Positions 17,417 through 27,089 of a DNA stretch of 35,454 nucleotides are shown one piece after another. The translations under genes and the position numbers were made by a program. Under the pieces are notes generated by a model, which had not been told where the DNA came from, did not search any database, and saw nothing but the letters and a program-made list of their open reading frames with translations. Source of the stretch: Gemmatimonadota bacterium (GTDB taxonomy: Bacteria > Gemmatimonadota > Gemmatimonadetes > Gemmatimonadales > GWC2-71-9); assembly GCA_022566515.1 (NCBI GenBank), contig JADFIT010000018.1:1-35454 (forward strand), written 5' to 3'. Within the stretch, counting starts at the first letter, position 1, and each line of letters begins with the position of its first letter.

Positions 17417-19894
17417 ATGAGTTCGAATCCTCGGCTGGAAAGCGACAAGGTGGAGCACCACCGTAAGGTCTCCGAGCCGGCCCACGACCCCGTCTGTGGA
17501 ATGACGGTGGACCCTCAGACTGATCTGAGGGAAGTTCATGCAGGCGTGACCTACGCTTTTTGTAGCGTTCACTGTCAAGCAAAGTTTCGCGAAAACCCTG
17601 AGCGGTACGTGGGTGAAGAGTCGCTGGAGGCAGGCGCTGTCGTTGGCGAGGTAGAGCGGGTCGCGGAGGGGGCCACGTATATCTGCCCGATGGATCCCGA
17701 AATCCGTCAAGATGGTCCCGGCTCATGCCCCAAATGCGGGATGGCATTGGAACCGGAGATCCCGGTGACCCCTGCGACCCGCACTCAATACACGTGCCCG
17801 ATGCACCCGGAGATCGTAAAGGATGAACCCGGGTCGTGCCCCATCTGTGGCATGGCCTTGGAGCCGATGACGGTGACGCTGGAGGAGGAGGAGAACGTGG
17901 AGCTGGTGGACATGCGGCGCCGGCTTTGGTTCAGCGCCGGTTTGTCGGTTCCAGTCTTCTTGATCGCCATGGGGGAGTTTCTCCCGGGAGCGCTGGGAAG
18001 GGTGGCCTCTCTCGGATGGCTGTCATGGGTGGAGTTGGCCCTGGCGACTCCCGTCGTCTTGTGGGGCGGGTGGCCGTTCTTTGTCCGCGGGTGGCAATCG
18101 GTGGTGACCAGGAATCTCAACATGTTCACGCTGATCGCCCTCGGAGTAGGAGTGGCGTACGTGTACAGCCTCCTGGGCACGCTGCTTCCCGGCATCTTCC
18201 CCGCGTCGTTCCGGAATGAACTGGGCGAGGTCGGCGTGTACTTCGAGGCGGCAGCGGTCATTGTCACTCTCGTGCTGCTGGGCCAGGTATTGGAGCTGAG
18301 GGCGCGCAGCCAGACCAGCGCGGCTATCAGGGCACTCTTGGGCCTGGCGCCGAAGACGGCTCGGCTCCTGCGAGACGACGGCACGGAGGAAGACATTCCC
18401 CTGGATCAGGTACAACCCGGAGACCGGCTCCGGGTACGTCCCGGAGAAAAAATCCCGGTTGATGGCGTAGTGGTCGAGGGGAACAGCTCGGTGGATGAGT
18501 CGATGATAACGGGCGAGGCGATTCCCGTAGAAAAGGTGGCCGGCGAACGTGTGGTGGGGGCCACCATCAACGGTACGGGATCGCTGGTGATGCGCGCGGA
18601 ACGTGTCGGCGCGGAGACTCTCTTGTCGCAGATCGTCCGCATGGTTGCCGAAGCGCAACGCAGCCGGGCGCCCATCCAGAAGTTGGCCGACGTCGTGGCG
18701 GGCTACTTCGTTCCGGTCGTGGTGCTGATCGCTGTGGCGACGTTCATCGTGTGGGGATTGGTCGGCCCGGAACCGCGCATGGCTATCGCCTTGATCAACG
18801 CGGTGGCGGTCTTGATTATCGCGTGTCCCTGCGCGTTGGGTCTTGCCACACCGATGTCCATCATGGTTGCCACTGGCAAAGGTGCCACTGTCGGAGTGCT
18901 GTTCAAGAACGCGGAAGCGATCGAGGTGATGCGTAAGGTAGACACGCTCGTGGTGGACAAGACCGGGACTCTGACGCTCGGGAAGCCGAAGTTGGTGAGC
19001 GTGATTCCGGCTGAAGGTTGGAGCGAGGAAGCACTGCTCCGGTCGGCGGCGAGTCTCGAGCGGGGGAGCGAGCACCCCTTGGCCGCCGCCATCGTGGAGG
19101 GTGCAAACGACCGCGGGGTATCGCTTGTTGACACCGAGTCATTCGAGTCGGTAACGGGCAAAGGCGTGAAGGGAACGGTGGACGACCGGGCTGTGGCGCT
19201 GGGCAACCGCAGATTGATGGATGACTTAGGGATCGATCTCGGCGTGCTGGTCGAGCGTGCCGAGGAGATGCGCAAAGACGGGCAGACAGTGATGTTCGTG
19301 GTGGTCGACGGGGAACCTGCGGGGCTCGTCGGTGTCGCCGATCCCATCAAGGACACTACACCCCAGGCGATCGAGCGTCTGCACGAGGAGGGAGTCCGGA
19401 TTACCATGCTGACGGGCGACAGCCGCACCACGGCCGAAGCTGTGAGCAAGAAATTGAATATCGACGAGGTCGTCGCCGAGGTGCTACCCGATCAGAAGGC
19501 CGAGGTCATCAAGAGGTTGCAGAGCGAAGGGCGTGTGGTTGCTATGGCGGGGGATGGGATCAACGACGCCCCGGCCCTGGCTCAGGCCGAGGTCGGCATC
19601 GCCATGGGAACCGGGACGGATGTGGCGATGGAGAGCGCCGGGGTAACTTTGGTCAAGGGCGACCTCCGGGGCATTGTGCGGGCCAGGCGGTTGAGCCGCG
19701 CCACGATGCGAAATATCAAGCAGAACCTGTTTTTCGCGTTCATTTATAATAGTCTGGGCATCCCCATCGCCGCGGGAGTCCTCTATCCGGTTTTCGGTCT
19801 GCTCCTGAGCCCGATGATCGCTGCCGCGGCGATGAGCTTCAGCTCGGTATCGGTTCTGAGCAACGCATTGCGATTGCGACGAGTCAAAATATAG
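17417..19894 (+). CDS. copA: Cu+-type P1B ATPase with N-terminal YHS and two heavy-metal-binding (CPMHPE-type) domains
   Basis: [65 protein letters not shown] and [58 protein letters not shown]. Confidence 0.93.
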   Translation: MSSNPRLESDKVEHHRKVSEPAHDPVCGMTVDPQTDLREVHAGVTYAFCSVHCQAKFRENPERYVGEESLEAGAVVGEVERVAEGATYICPMDPEIRQDGPGSCPKCGMALEPEIPVTPATRTQYTCPMHPEIVKDEPGSCPICGMALEPMTVTLEEEENVELVDMRRRLWFSAGLSVPVFLIAMGEFLPGALGRVASLGWLSWVELALATPVVLWGGWPFFVRGWQSVVTRNLNMFTLIALGVGVAYVYSLLGTLLPGIFPASFRNELGEVGVYFEAAAVIVTLVLLGQVLELRARSQTSAAIRALLGLAPKTARLLRDDGTEEDIPLDQVQPGDRLRVRPGEKIPVDGVVVEGNSSVDESMITGEAIPVEKVAGERVVGATINGTGSLVMRAERVGAETLLSQIVRMVAEAQRSRAPIQKLADVVAGYFVPVVVLIAVATFIVWGLVGPEPRMAIALINAVAVLIIACPCALGLATPMSIMVATGKGATVGVLFKNAEAIEVMRKVDTLVVDKTGTLTLGKPKLVSVIPAEGWSEEALLRSAASLERGSEHPLAAAIVEGANDRGVSLVDTESFESVTGKGVKGTVDDRAVALGNRRLMDDLGIDLGVLVERAEEMRKDGQTVMFVVVDGEPAGLVGVADPIKDTTPQAIERLHEEGVRITMLTGDSRTTAEAVSKKLNIDEVVAEVLPDQKAEVIKRLQSEGRVVAMAGDGINDAPALAQAEVGIAMGTGTDVAMESAGVTLVKGDLRGIVRARRLSRATMRNIKQNLFFAFIYNSLGIPIAAGVLYPVFGLLLSPMIAAAAMSFSSVSVLSNALRLRRVKI

Positions 19895-19945
19895 GGCCGC
19901 TACTGGAGCATCGCCCCCAGCGGAAAACCGGAGGCCCTCCCGTGT

Positions 19946-21364
19946 TTATGCGCTCCCCTGTAGCCGGAACGTGACCGTCGTCCCCTTACCAGGTTCGCTC
20001 CAAACGTCGATGCTCCCCTCGTGGCTATCGATAATCGCCTTTGCGATGGGGAGCCCGAGACCGAATCCGCGGGCTTTGCGTCGATCCATGTTCCCGCGGT
20101 AGAACCTGTCGAACAAATTCGCGAGCTGTTTCTCAGGGATGCCCGGTCCGCGGTCCGAAACTGCCAGATCCACCCATCCATCGGCACCCCTCGAGGCTGA
20201 CAGCGTAATCTCGCCGCCACTGGCTCCGTACTTAATCGCGTTGTCAACCACATTCCCTAGGGCGCGGTCAAGTAGTGCCGGGTCCGCCTCGACAACAAGG
20301 TCGAAATCGAGCGTTGTGTGGATATGCAATCCGGCGATTTGCGCCATGGCGCCGAACTTCTTGGCCGTCTTGGACAAAAGGTCGGATACGTCAACCATCT
20401 GCAAGTGAGGTTCCAGCGCTCCACCGTCACTCCGGGCGAGCGTGATAAGATCATCTGCAAGGGTCGAGACATCCTTCAAGTCAGTGAGCGACTGCGCTAG
20501 TACCTTCTGGTATTCGGCCGCGGTTCGGGGGTGTCGTAATGCGACGTCGATGTCGCCGCGAAGAATCGTCAACGGTGTTCTAATCGAGTGGCCGGCGTCG
20601 GCCAAGAAGCGGCGCTGCAGGTCAAGCGTCTCATCGATACGGGTGAGCATTGCGTTGAGAACAGTAACGAGCTGGCTCAGCTCAACGGTATCTGGTTCCG
20701 CCGTGATCCGGTGATGTTGGCGTTTCACCTCGAACGCTTCCGCCTGGCGAGTGATTTCTACCACCGGGCGCACAGCGTACCCGGCGAGCCACCATCCCGC
20801 TCCAGCGCCGCCGGCCATCCCGACCAGTACCAGAACGGCGAGAAATTTGAGAACGTTGCGCAGGACCTCCTCAGTCTCGCCGGTCGAGGTGGCCACCTGC
20901 AAGAGGTGCGGGCGGTGTTGCTCTCCCACCAGCACCAAGGGGTATAAATACGACCGATAGGTGCGGCCATCCAGCTGCACCGTGAAGACCTCGGGCGTGC
21001 CTGTAGCCACAACCCGTTCCCGGACATCGGGGGGGAGCGGCAAGTCCCGCTCACCCAAATTAGCCGTTCGTACCTCGGGACTTCCATCCAACGTCCAGAC
21101 CTCTGCGTACCGCGAGAACACGTCTCCTTCTTCCGTATCCGTGGTCAGGAAGACGGCGTCGTGGAAATGGACGCTCTCGTCGGGAGAATCTGCTGTGGCG
21201 GACGCCTCGATTTCCGCCAGCCGCCTCAGCAGGGCGTCCAACCGTTCGTAAAGCACGTGGCGGAGGGCGACATAGGTCAGCGCCGAGCCGGTCACGGCCA
21301 ACAGCATCGCCATCACGCCGAAACGCAGCGCGAGCCGTCCCCTGAAGGATCGCGTGACGTTCAT
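19946..21364 (-). CDS. CusS-like sensor histidine kinase
   Basis: TM-periplasmic-TM; HISKA DAGHSIRTPLTILRGDIDVALR; NVVDNAIKYG; GLGLPIAKAIIDSHEG. Confidence 0.9.
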   Translation of the reverse strand: MNVTRSFRGRLALRFGVMAMLLAVTGSALTYVALRHVLYERLDALLRRLAEIEASATADSPDESVHFHDAVFLTTDTEEGDVFSRYAEVWTLDGSPEVRTANLGERDLPLPPDVRERVVATGTPEVFTVQLDGRTYRSYLYPLVLVGEQHRPHLLQVATSTGETEEVLRNVLKFLAVLVLVGMAGGAGAGWWLAGYAVRPVVEITRQAEAFEVKRQHHRITAEPDTVELSQLVTVLNAMLTRIDETLDLQRRFLADAGHSIRTPLTILRGDIDVALRHPRTAAEYQKVLAQSLTDLKDVSTLADDLITLARSDGGALEPHLQMVDVSDLLSKTAKKFGAMAQIAGLHIHTTLDFDLVVEADPALLDRALGNVVDNAIKYGASGGEITLSASRGADGWVDLAVSDRGPGIPEKQLANLFDRFYRGNMDRRKARGFGLGLPIAKAIIDSHEGSIDVWSEPGKGTTVTFRLQGSA

Positions 21365-22041
21365 TGCGTATCTGGATGCGACAGGGTGAAGCCGACCGCC
21401 TTCACCGTGTTGATCACTCGCGGGCGACTCGACGCTTCGAGCTTTTTCCGCAAGTGCGCCATATGTACGTCGATGAGGCTGGTCCCCGGATCAAAGGCCA
21501 TTCCCCACACGCGGTCGAGAATCTCGGTTCGCCTCACGACGCGGCCTGGATCCCGCATCAGGACCTCGAGCAGCTTGAACTCGGTGGGGGTGAGGTCGAG
21601 CGGGCGGCCAGCCCGGCGCACTTCATGTCTCATCCGGTCCATCTCAATATCGGCAAACCTCAGAACGCTCTCCTCCACCCGCGGGTTGCGTCGTCCCAAC
21701 GCGCGTAGGCGAGCAAGCAGTTCCGCGAAGTCAAACGGCTTGGTGAGATAATCGTCTGCTCCCACATCCAGGCCGTGCACCACGTCCTGACGCGAGTCCT
21801 TCGCCGTGAGGATGAGGATCGGTGTCAGGTCTCCCTTGGTCCGCAGTTCCGACGTCATCTTGAAGCCACTCTTCCCGGGCAGCATCACGTCGATGACGAT
21901 CACGTCGTATTGACTGACATAGGCATGGGAGAGGCCATCCTCGGCGTCCCCCGACACGTCCACAACGTGTCCCTCTTCGCGCAGTCCCCGGTTGATAAAC
22001 GCAGCGACCCGGGTGTCGTCTTCGACCACCAGAATCTTCAC
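21361..22041 (-). CDS. OmpR/PhoB-family response regulator (CusR-like)
   Basis: VKILVVEDDTRVAAFINRGLREEGHVVDVSGDAEDG, VIVIDVMLPGKSGF, winged-helix LDLTPTEFKLLEVLMRDPGRVVRRTEILDRVWG. GTG start at 22041 preferred over the track start at 22086. Confidence 0.92.
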   Translation of the reverse strand: MKILVVEDDTRVAAFINRGLREEGHVVDVSGDAEDGLSHAYVSQYDVIVIDVMLPGKSGFKMTSELRTKGDLTPILILTAKDSRQDVVHGLDVGADDYLTKPFDFAELLARLRALGRRNPRVEESVLRFADIEMDRMRHEVRRAGRPLDLTPTEFKLLEVLMRDPGRVVRRTEILDRVWGMAFDPGTSLIDVHMAHLRKKLEASSRPRVINTVKAVGFTLSHPDTQ

Positions 22042-22133
22042 AGCTCCCCTAGTCCATTCGGCCAGTCCGGTATGGGCTTTCCCCAAGAAAGCTAGATCGA
22101 ATCCCCTGCGCCCGCATCCAACGACTTCCTGAC

Positions 22134-22162
22134 CTTTAAGAAATCTTAGGGTTAGCTTAGGG
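22134..22162. repeat. Three 11-bp-phased heptamer repeats, putative OmpR-type operator
   Basis: CTTTAAG(22134)-AAAT-CTTAGGG(22145)-TTAG-CTTAGGG(22156); start-to-start 11 bp; lies between the response regulator and the divergent multicopper oxidase. Confidence 0.65.
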
Positions 22163-22378
22163 CGTACGCAGGCCGGGTGGGTTTAATCTGCTTGGTTGGA
22201 ACCAGACCTGGGGTTTGTGCCCTCGCCACTCTGCGAGGATCACCTGAATCATGCAGACCAGCAGCCCATGAATGCAGTCAACGGACATAGAGGCCCACAG
22301 CCATCGGAGGCGTTCGACCTCCGCAACGGCGTTCCAGGTTGAGGGGTGGGCTTGCGTAGATCTCACGGCGGCGTCGCG

Positions 22379-24109
22379 ATGGACCGGCGGGATTTCTTGC
22401 TGGCTAGCGGCGCCACCTTTGCCGGCCTCGCTGGGCTCAATAGTTTGCTCCCAGCATATGCGTGGTGTGAAGAGGGCATCGGTGTTGCGCGGGGGGGGCA
22501 AGACCAGGTCTTCGATCTGGTCATCGGCCGTACGGCGGTCCCGATTGGTGACCGGAGCGCGTCCGCGGTGACGGTCAACGGCTCGGTGCCAGCGCCACTC
22601 CTGCGGTTCCACGAGGGCGAGACCGTCACGTTGCACGTTGCCAACACGTTGGATGAGGACACGTCGATCCATTGGCACGGCATCATCCTCCCGAATGGAA
22701 TGGATGGCGTTCCGAAAGTCGCCTTCGCGGGGATCCGACCAGGCGAGTTGTTCACCTACCACTATCCCGTCAGGCAGAGCGGTACTTACTGGTACCACAG
22801 TCATTCGGGATTCCAGGAGCAGCTGGGCGTCTACGGACCCTTGATTATCGATCCGATCGAGCCTGAGCCGTTTGCGTATGACCGCGAGTACGTTGTGATG
22901 CTGTCCGACTGGACCTTCGAGAATCCGAATGATGTTTTGGCGAACCTCAAGAAGATGGGTGGCTACTACAACTTTCAGCGGCGCACACTTGGCGACCTGT
23001 TCCGGTCCTCCGATGCCGGGCTCGGCGACCGATTGCGCTGGGGGCGGATGCGGATGGATGCGACGGACATCGCGGACGTCACTGGCTACACCTACACGTA
23101 CCTGATGAATGGGATGCCGCCCGCCAGCAATTGGACGGGGCTGTTCGAACCGGGTGAGCGGGTGCGCCTCCGTTTCATCAACGCTGCGGCGGGGAGCTAT
23201 TTCGATGTCCGGATTCCAGGGCTCGAGATGACGATTGTGCAGGCCGACGGGCAGAACGTACAGCCGGTGCCCGTGGACGAGTTCCGTATCGCCATCGCCG
23301 AGACGTACGACGTGATCGTGGAACCCTCGGAGGACCGCGCGTACACCATCTTCGCCGAAACAATGGACAGGAGCGGCTACACGCGCGGCACGCTCGCACC
23401 GCGCGCGGGCATGAGTGCGCCGATTCCCGAGCGTCGGTCACGGCCCGTTCGGACGATGGCCGACATGGGCATGTACATGGGGAGCATGGAGATGCGCGGC
23501 GGCATGGCGGTGCCGGAAACGGAGCATGGCCGGCACGGGGAAAACGCTTCGGCCGCCCCCGCTCCGGTCCCACACGGGCCCGATCACCACGGGCCGGGGA
23601 ACTCGGCGGTGCCCGACGTTACCCGACCCCGGCTCGATGACCCGGGCGTTGGCCTCGGCAGCGACGGCCGGCGGGTGCTACTCTACAGCGACCTGCGCAG
23701 CGTCGTGCCGTGGCGCGACACGAGGGAGCCGGGACGGGAAGTCGAGTTGCACCTCACGGGCAACATGGAACGGTATCTCTGGTCGTTCGACGGGAAGAAA
23801 TTCAGTCAGGCCCCTGAGCCCATTCCCTTCCAGCTCGGTGAACGGCTCCGCGTCACGTTCGTGAACGACACGATGATGGAGCACCCCATCCACCTCCACG
23901 GAATGTGGATGGAACTGGATAACGGCTTGGGCGCATTCAACCCACGGAAGCACACGGTGAACGTGAAGCCGGCCGAGCGCCTGTCGGTCTTGGTGACGCC
24001 GGACGTCCCGGGCAAGTGGGCCCTCCACTGCCATATCCTCTATCACATGGAGACGGGAATGTTCCGCGTCGTGGAAGTGTCGAACACCGCTGCAACGGAG
24101 GACAGGTGA
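22379..24109 (+). CDS. Multicopper oxidase, CopA/PcoA-like, Tat-exported
   Basis: MDRRDFLLASGATFAGLAG Tat signal; IHWHGI, YWYHSHSGFQEQLGVYGPLII, HPIHLHGMWMEL, HCHILYHMETGMFRVV copper motifs; Met-rich MADMGMYMGSMEMRGGM. Confidence 0.92.
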   Translation: MDRRDFLLASGATFAGLAGLNSLLPAYAWCEEGIGVARGGQDQVFDLVIGRTAVPIGDRSASAVTVNGSVPAPLLRFHEGETVTLHVANTLDEDTSIHWHGIILPNGMDGVPKVAFAGIRPGELFTYHYPVRQSGTYWYHSHSGFQEQLGVYGPLIIDPIEPEPFAYDREYVVMLSDWTFENPNDVLANLKKMGGYYNFQRRTLGDLFRSSDAGLGDRLRWGRMRMDATDIADVTGYTYTYLMNGMPPASNWTGLFEPGERVRLRFINAAAGSYFDVRIPGLEMTIVQADGQNVQPVPVDEFRIAIAETYDVIVEPSEDRAYTIFAETMDRSGYTRGTLAPRAGMSAPIPERRSRPVRTMADMGMYMGSMEMRGGMAVPETEHGRHGENASAAPAPVPHGPDHHGPGNSAVPDVTRPRLDDPGVGLGSDGRRVLLYSDLRSVVPWRDTREPGREVELHLTGNMERYLWSFDGKKFSQAPEPIPFQLGERLRVTFVNDTMMEHPIHLHGMWMELDNGLGAFNPRKHTVNVKPAERLSVLVTPDVPGKWALHCHILYHMETGMFRVVEVSNTAATEDR

Positions 24110-24840
24110 ATCGGCATGCCGTGGGCATGGCCTTGGCAATCACCCTCGCGGTGGCAGTCGTCCGACCCGCTCTGCTTCGCGCGCAGGTGATGGACAACAA
24201 GGTCTATTCGCTGGTATTGTTCGACCTGCTCGAGTATCAGCAGACCGGGGCTGAGAACCCCGTGACCTGGGACATGCTGTGGTGGATTGGAGGGGATTTC
24301 ACTCGACTCTGGATCAAGAGTGAAGGGGCGCATTCGACGACCGTCGGAAGCGGTGACGTCGAGGTCCAGGCCCTTTTTAGCCGGCTGTTCGCGCCGTTCT
24401 GGGAGTGGCAGGCCGGCCTGCGTCTCGACATCCGATACGGCGCCGGCACGGCTCGCACGAGAGTGCTTGCCGTCGTTGGGTTGGAAGGCCTCGCGCCGTA
24501 CTGGTTCGAGATGGAGCCCGCCGTGTTCGTGAGCCAGGACGGGGACATCTCTGCGCGTGTGACGACAACGTACGACATGTTCGTCACGCAGCGGCTCATC
24601 GCCCAGCCGCGGATCGAAGTGAATGCCGCGGTGCAGGAGGTCCCGGAGTTTGGCGTCGGGTCCGGACTCAACGATCTCGATCTTGGGTTTCGCCTACGCT
24701 ACGAGATCCGGCGAGAGTACGCTCCCTACCTCGGCGTCAGCTGGCTGCGGCGGTTCGCAGGCACGGCTGACCTCGCGCGTCTGAGCGGCGAGGCGGTGAG
24801 CGATCTTGCGGCCGTGGGCGGACTTCGGGTGTGGTTCTGA
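24106..24840 (+). CDS. copB: CopB/PcoB-like outer-membrane copper resistance protein
   Basis: GTG start overlapping the oxidase stop (GTGA); MDNKVYSLVLFDLLEYQ, IGGDFTRLWIKSEGAHSTTVGSGDVEVQALFSRLFAPFWEWQAGLRLD...YLGVSWLRRFAGTADLAR. Confidence 0.9.
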   Translation: MNRHAVGMALAITLAVAVVRPALLRAQVMDNKVYSLVLFDLLEYQQTGAENPVTWDMLWWIGGDFTRLWIKSEGAHSTTVGSGDVEVQALFSRLFAPFWEWQAGLRLDIRYGAGTARTRVLAVVGLEGLAPYWFEMEPAVFVSQDGDISARVTTTYDMFVTQRLIAQPRIEVNAAVQEVPEFGVGSGLNDLDLGFRLRYEIRREYAPYLGVSWLRRFAGTADLARLSGEAVSDLAAVGGLRVWF

Positions 24841-24930
24841 AACGTACCAGAGACAACGGATGATCATGAGCATGCCGGAGGATTTTGGAATGACGAAGTG
24901 CTTGGCCGCCCACGCAACGACGAGGAGTAA

Positions 24931-25950
24931 ATGACGACGCCACCACCCACAGCAGGGCCGACGCGCCACGGACCTGTCGCCGAACGCCTTGCGCTTCACG
25001 GCTTGGACTATGACGTTCCGGCGAGAGCGAACCGACTCGACTTCATGCTCGGTGCGTTGACCCTCGTGTCCCTTACTCTCCTGGCGGTGACCGGGATCGT
25101 GCTGACGCAGTACTACAATCCGGCACCGCTGGCGGCGCACAGCTCGGTGCAGTACATCATCACCAATGTCCCGCTTGTGACGTTTTTGCGCGACGTTCAC
25201 GTGTGGAGTGCTTCGGGCGCGATGGTCTTGGTCTTCGCGCATCTTGCCGCCGTGTTCTGGCGGCGTGGGTTCAGGAATCCCCGTGAGGGCCTGTGGTGGA
25301 GCGGTGTACTGCTGCTCGCGCTATTGTTTGGTCTCTCCTTCACGGGAACCGTCCTGACCGGCGACCAAGAAGCCGTCGAGGCTTTGGCGCACGCGACGGC
25401 GGGAGCCGATCTTGTCGGCCCGCTCGGTGTTCCGCTTCAGGAAGCGTTTACTCCGTCGACTCCACTGCTCACACGCCTCTACGGGGTGCACGTCTCTGTT
25501 CTCCCGCTCGCTTTAGTGTTGATCCTCGGACTGCACCTTTGGCTGATACGTCACCTCGGGGTGAGCGCTGCCGGAACCGAACGCGCCTTGTTCCGTAGTC
25601 ATTTGCGACCCCTCGGTGGCTTTGCCTTGCTGCTGGTCGCGGTGGTCGGCATTTTTGCCATCGCGTTACCCCATGGTCTGCTGGCCCCAGGCGTCGGCGG
25701 GTTCGAGGTCACGAAGCCGCCCTGGGAATTTCTTTGGATCTACGCAGCGGAGAACCTCTTGGGCATGAATGGAATGCTGATCGCCCCAGCCGTCTTATTT
25801 GGTTTTCTGGCGATTGTGCCCATCAGTGACCGGCAGCCCGGACGAGGCGCGACGGTGACGCGTGTCTTGGGTGTGACGTTGTTCGTCATACTCGTTGTGG
25901 CGATCGTATATGCGGCGCTTGCCCCCGGGCAGACGCATTTGGGCATGTAA
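24931..25950 (+). CDS. Cytochrome b of bc/b6f type
   Basis: Haem ligand pairs HVWSASGAMVLVFAH and HVSVLPLALVLILGLH; ef-loop region VTKPPWEFLWIYAAENLLGMNG; C-terminal LIAPAVLFGFLAIVPISD. Confidence 0.88.
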   Translation: MTTPPPTAGPTRHGPVAERLALHGLDYDVPARANRLDFMLGALTLVSLTLLAVTGIVLTQYYNPAPLAAHSSVQYIITNVPLVTFLRDVHVWSASGAMVLVFAHLAAVFWRRGFRNPREGLWWSGVLLLALLFGLSFTGTVLTGDQEAVEALAHATAGADLVGPLGVPLQEAFTPSTPLLTRLYGVHVSVLPLALVLILGLHLWLIRHLGVSAAGTERALFRSHLRPLGGFALLLVAVVGIFAIALPHGLLAPGVGGFEVTKPPWEFLWIYAAENLLGMNGMLIAPAVLFGFLAIVPISDRQPGRGATVTRVLGVTLFVILVVAIVYAALAPGQTHLGM

Positions 25951-25982
25951 CGAATCAAAGCGAATCAAGAGGAGATGATTTC

Positions 25983-26591
25983 ATGTCGTTTTACAGAAGT
26001 TGGCCAGGTCGCGCGCTCATCGTAGGTAGTCTCGTGGCGGTGATCACGAGCATCCCGGCCACCGTCATTGCGGCCGACGCCCTCAGGCATCCTGAAGGAA
26101 CACTGAAACTCGCCAAGCGCCAACTCGTTGCCGGGAGCACGGTTCCGATCAGGGGAGAAATGTTCGCTGAGCACGGCAAGTTGGCACTGCTGCTCGTTGG
26201 CGTCGCCGGCCGTTTTCGCTTGGGCGACGTCACCACCGATTCGGTCGGGGGATTTGCTGAGTCGTTTGACATTCCAGCGGATATCGAGCTCGGAGCGTAT
26301 CGCCTCGTCGCCATCGCGACGGATGGAGACGAGGTTGCGAGCCTGAACGTCGAACTGCTGGCGGAGTCGCCGGCACCCGAGAAAGATCCGGGGATCTCGG
26401 AAGACGACGGCGGGCACGTGGAAGATGGTCACTCACACGATGCGGAATCCGCGGAAGACGCTCCAACGGACGAGCCCTTGATCCTTGAACGGGCGGGCAG
26501 TCCGTGGGTTAGGGGTGGGGCCGTTGTCGGGATCATTATCGCGCTTGTCGGTGGTGGTTTGTTGCTTCGCAGGCCTCAAGGAACCGGTTGA
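25983..26591 (+). CDS. Membrane-anchored extracytoplasmic protein with acidic His-rich linker, function unknown
   Basis: N-terminal signal, beta-rich domain, EDDGGHVEDGHSHDAESAEDAPTDE linker, C-terminal TM VRGGAVVGIIIALVGGGLLLRR. Confidence 0.75.
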   Translation: MSFYRSWPGRALIVGSLVAVITSIPATVIAADALRHPEGTLKLAKRQLVAGSTVPIRGEMFAEHGKLALLLVGVAGRFRLGDVTTDSVGGFAESFDIPADIELGAYRLVAIATDGDEVASLNVELLAESPAPEKDPGISEDDGGHVEDGHSHDAESAEDAPTDEPLILERAGSPWVRGGAVVGIIIALVGGGLLLRRPQGTG

Positions 26592-26612
26592 CCACAACAT
26601 GGAGAGGTAACG

Positions 26613-27089
26613 ATGAAAAGAACCTTTTGCACCGTTAGTTGGGTTGGCTTGGTGGCGGTCGCTGTACCGCCGATGGTCCAAGCCCAGACCTCTGACGCGG
26701 ACGCCATCCGCCAAGTCATAGAAGCGGTGGCTGCGTATTCTCAAGCCAACAATCTCGAGGCGATCGATACTCTCTTTGCGCCAGAGCGCGGTATCCACAT
26801 CATCGAGGGTGCCGGGATCAACCACGGGTGGGTGGACTACCGAGACAACCACCTCGGCCCTGAGCTCGAGAGCTTCGAGAACTTCGAGTATCGGTTCTAC
26901 GGCATCGAGCCCCAGGTCCGCGGGGACGTCGCTTGGTCGTCGTTCCGCTACGATCTCGCGGTGGATACACAGCGCGGGCATTTGGAGCGCGAAGGTCGGG
27001 GGACCGCGGTGTTGGAAAGGCGAGACGGTCGTTGGTTGATCGTGCACCTCCACACATCGGGACGGGCCAAACGCGAGCGTGGTTCATGA
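26613..27089 (+). CDS. NTF2/SnoaL-like (DUF4440-like) secreted protein
   Basis: Signal peptide; DADAIRQVIEAVAAYSQANNLEAIDTLFAPERGIHIIEGAG...RGTAVLERRDGRWLIVHLHTS. Confidence 0.8.
   Translation: MKRTFCTVSWVGLVAVAVPPMVQAQTSDADAIRQVIEAVAAYSQANNLEAIDTLFAPERGIHIIEGAGINHGWVDYRDNHLGPELESFENFEYRFYGIEPQVRGDVAWSSFRYDLAVDTQRGHLEREGRGTAVLERRDGRWLIVHLHTSGRAKRERGS

Noticed and set aside
22157-22804. 215-aa minus-strand ORF opposite the multicopper oxidase start
   Set aside because: Antisense to a well-supported gene; composition follows the GC-rich complement and no family signature was seen.
24860-24934. Mini-ORF MIMSMPEDFGMTKCLAAHATTRSK overlapping the cytochrome b start
   Set aside because: Only about 24 codons, no recognisable motif; could be chance or a leader, insufficient support to annotate.
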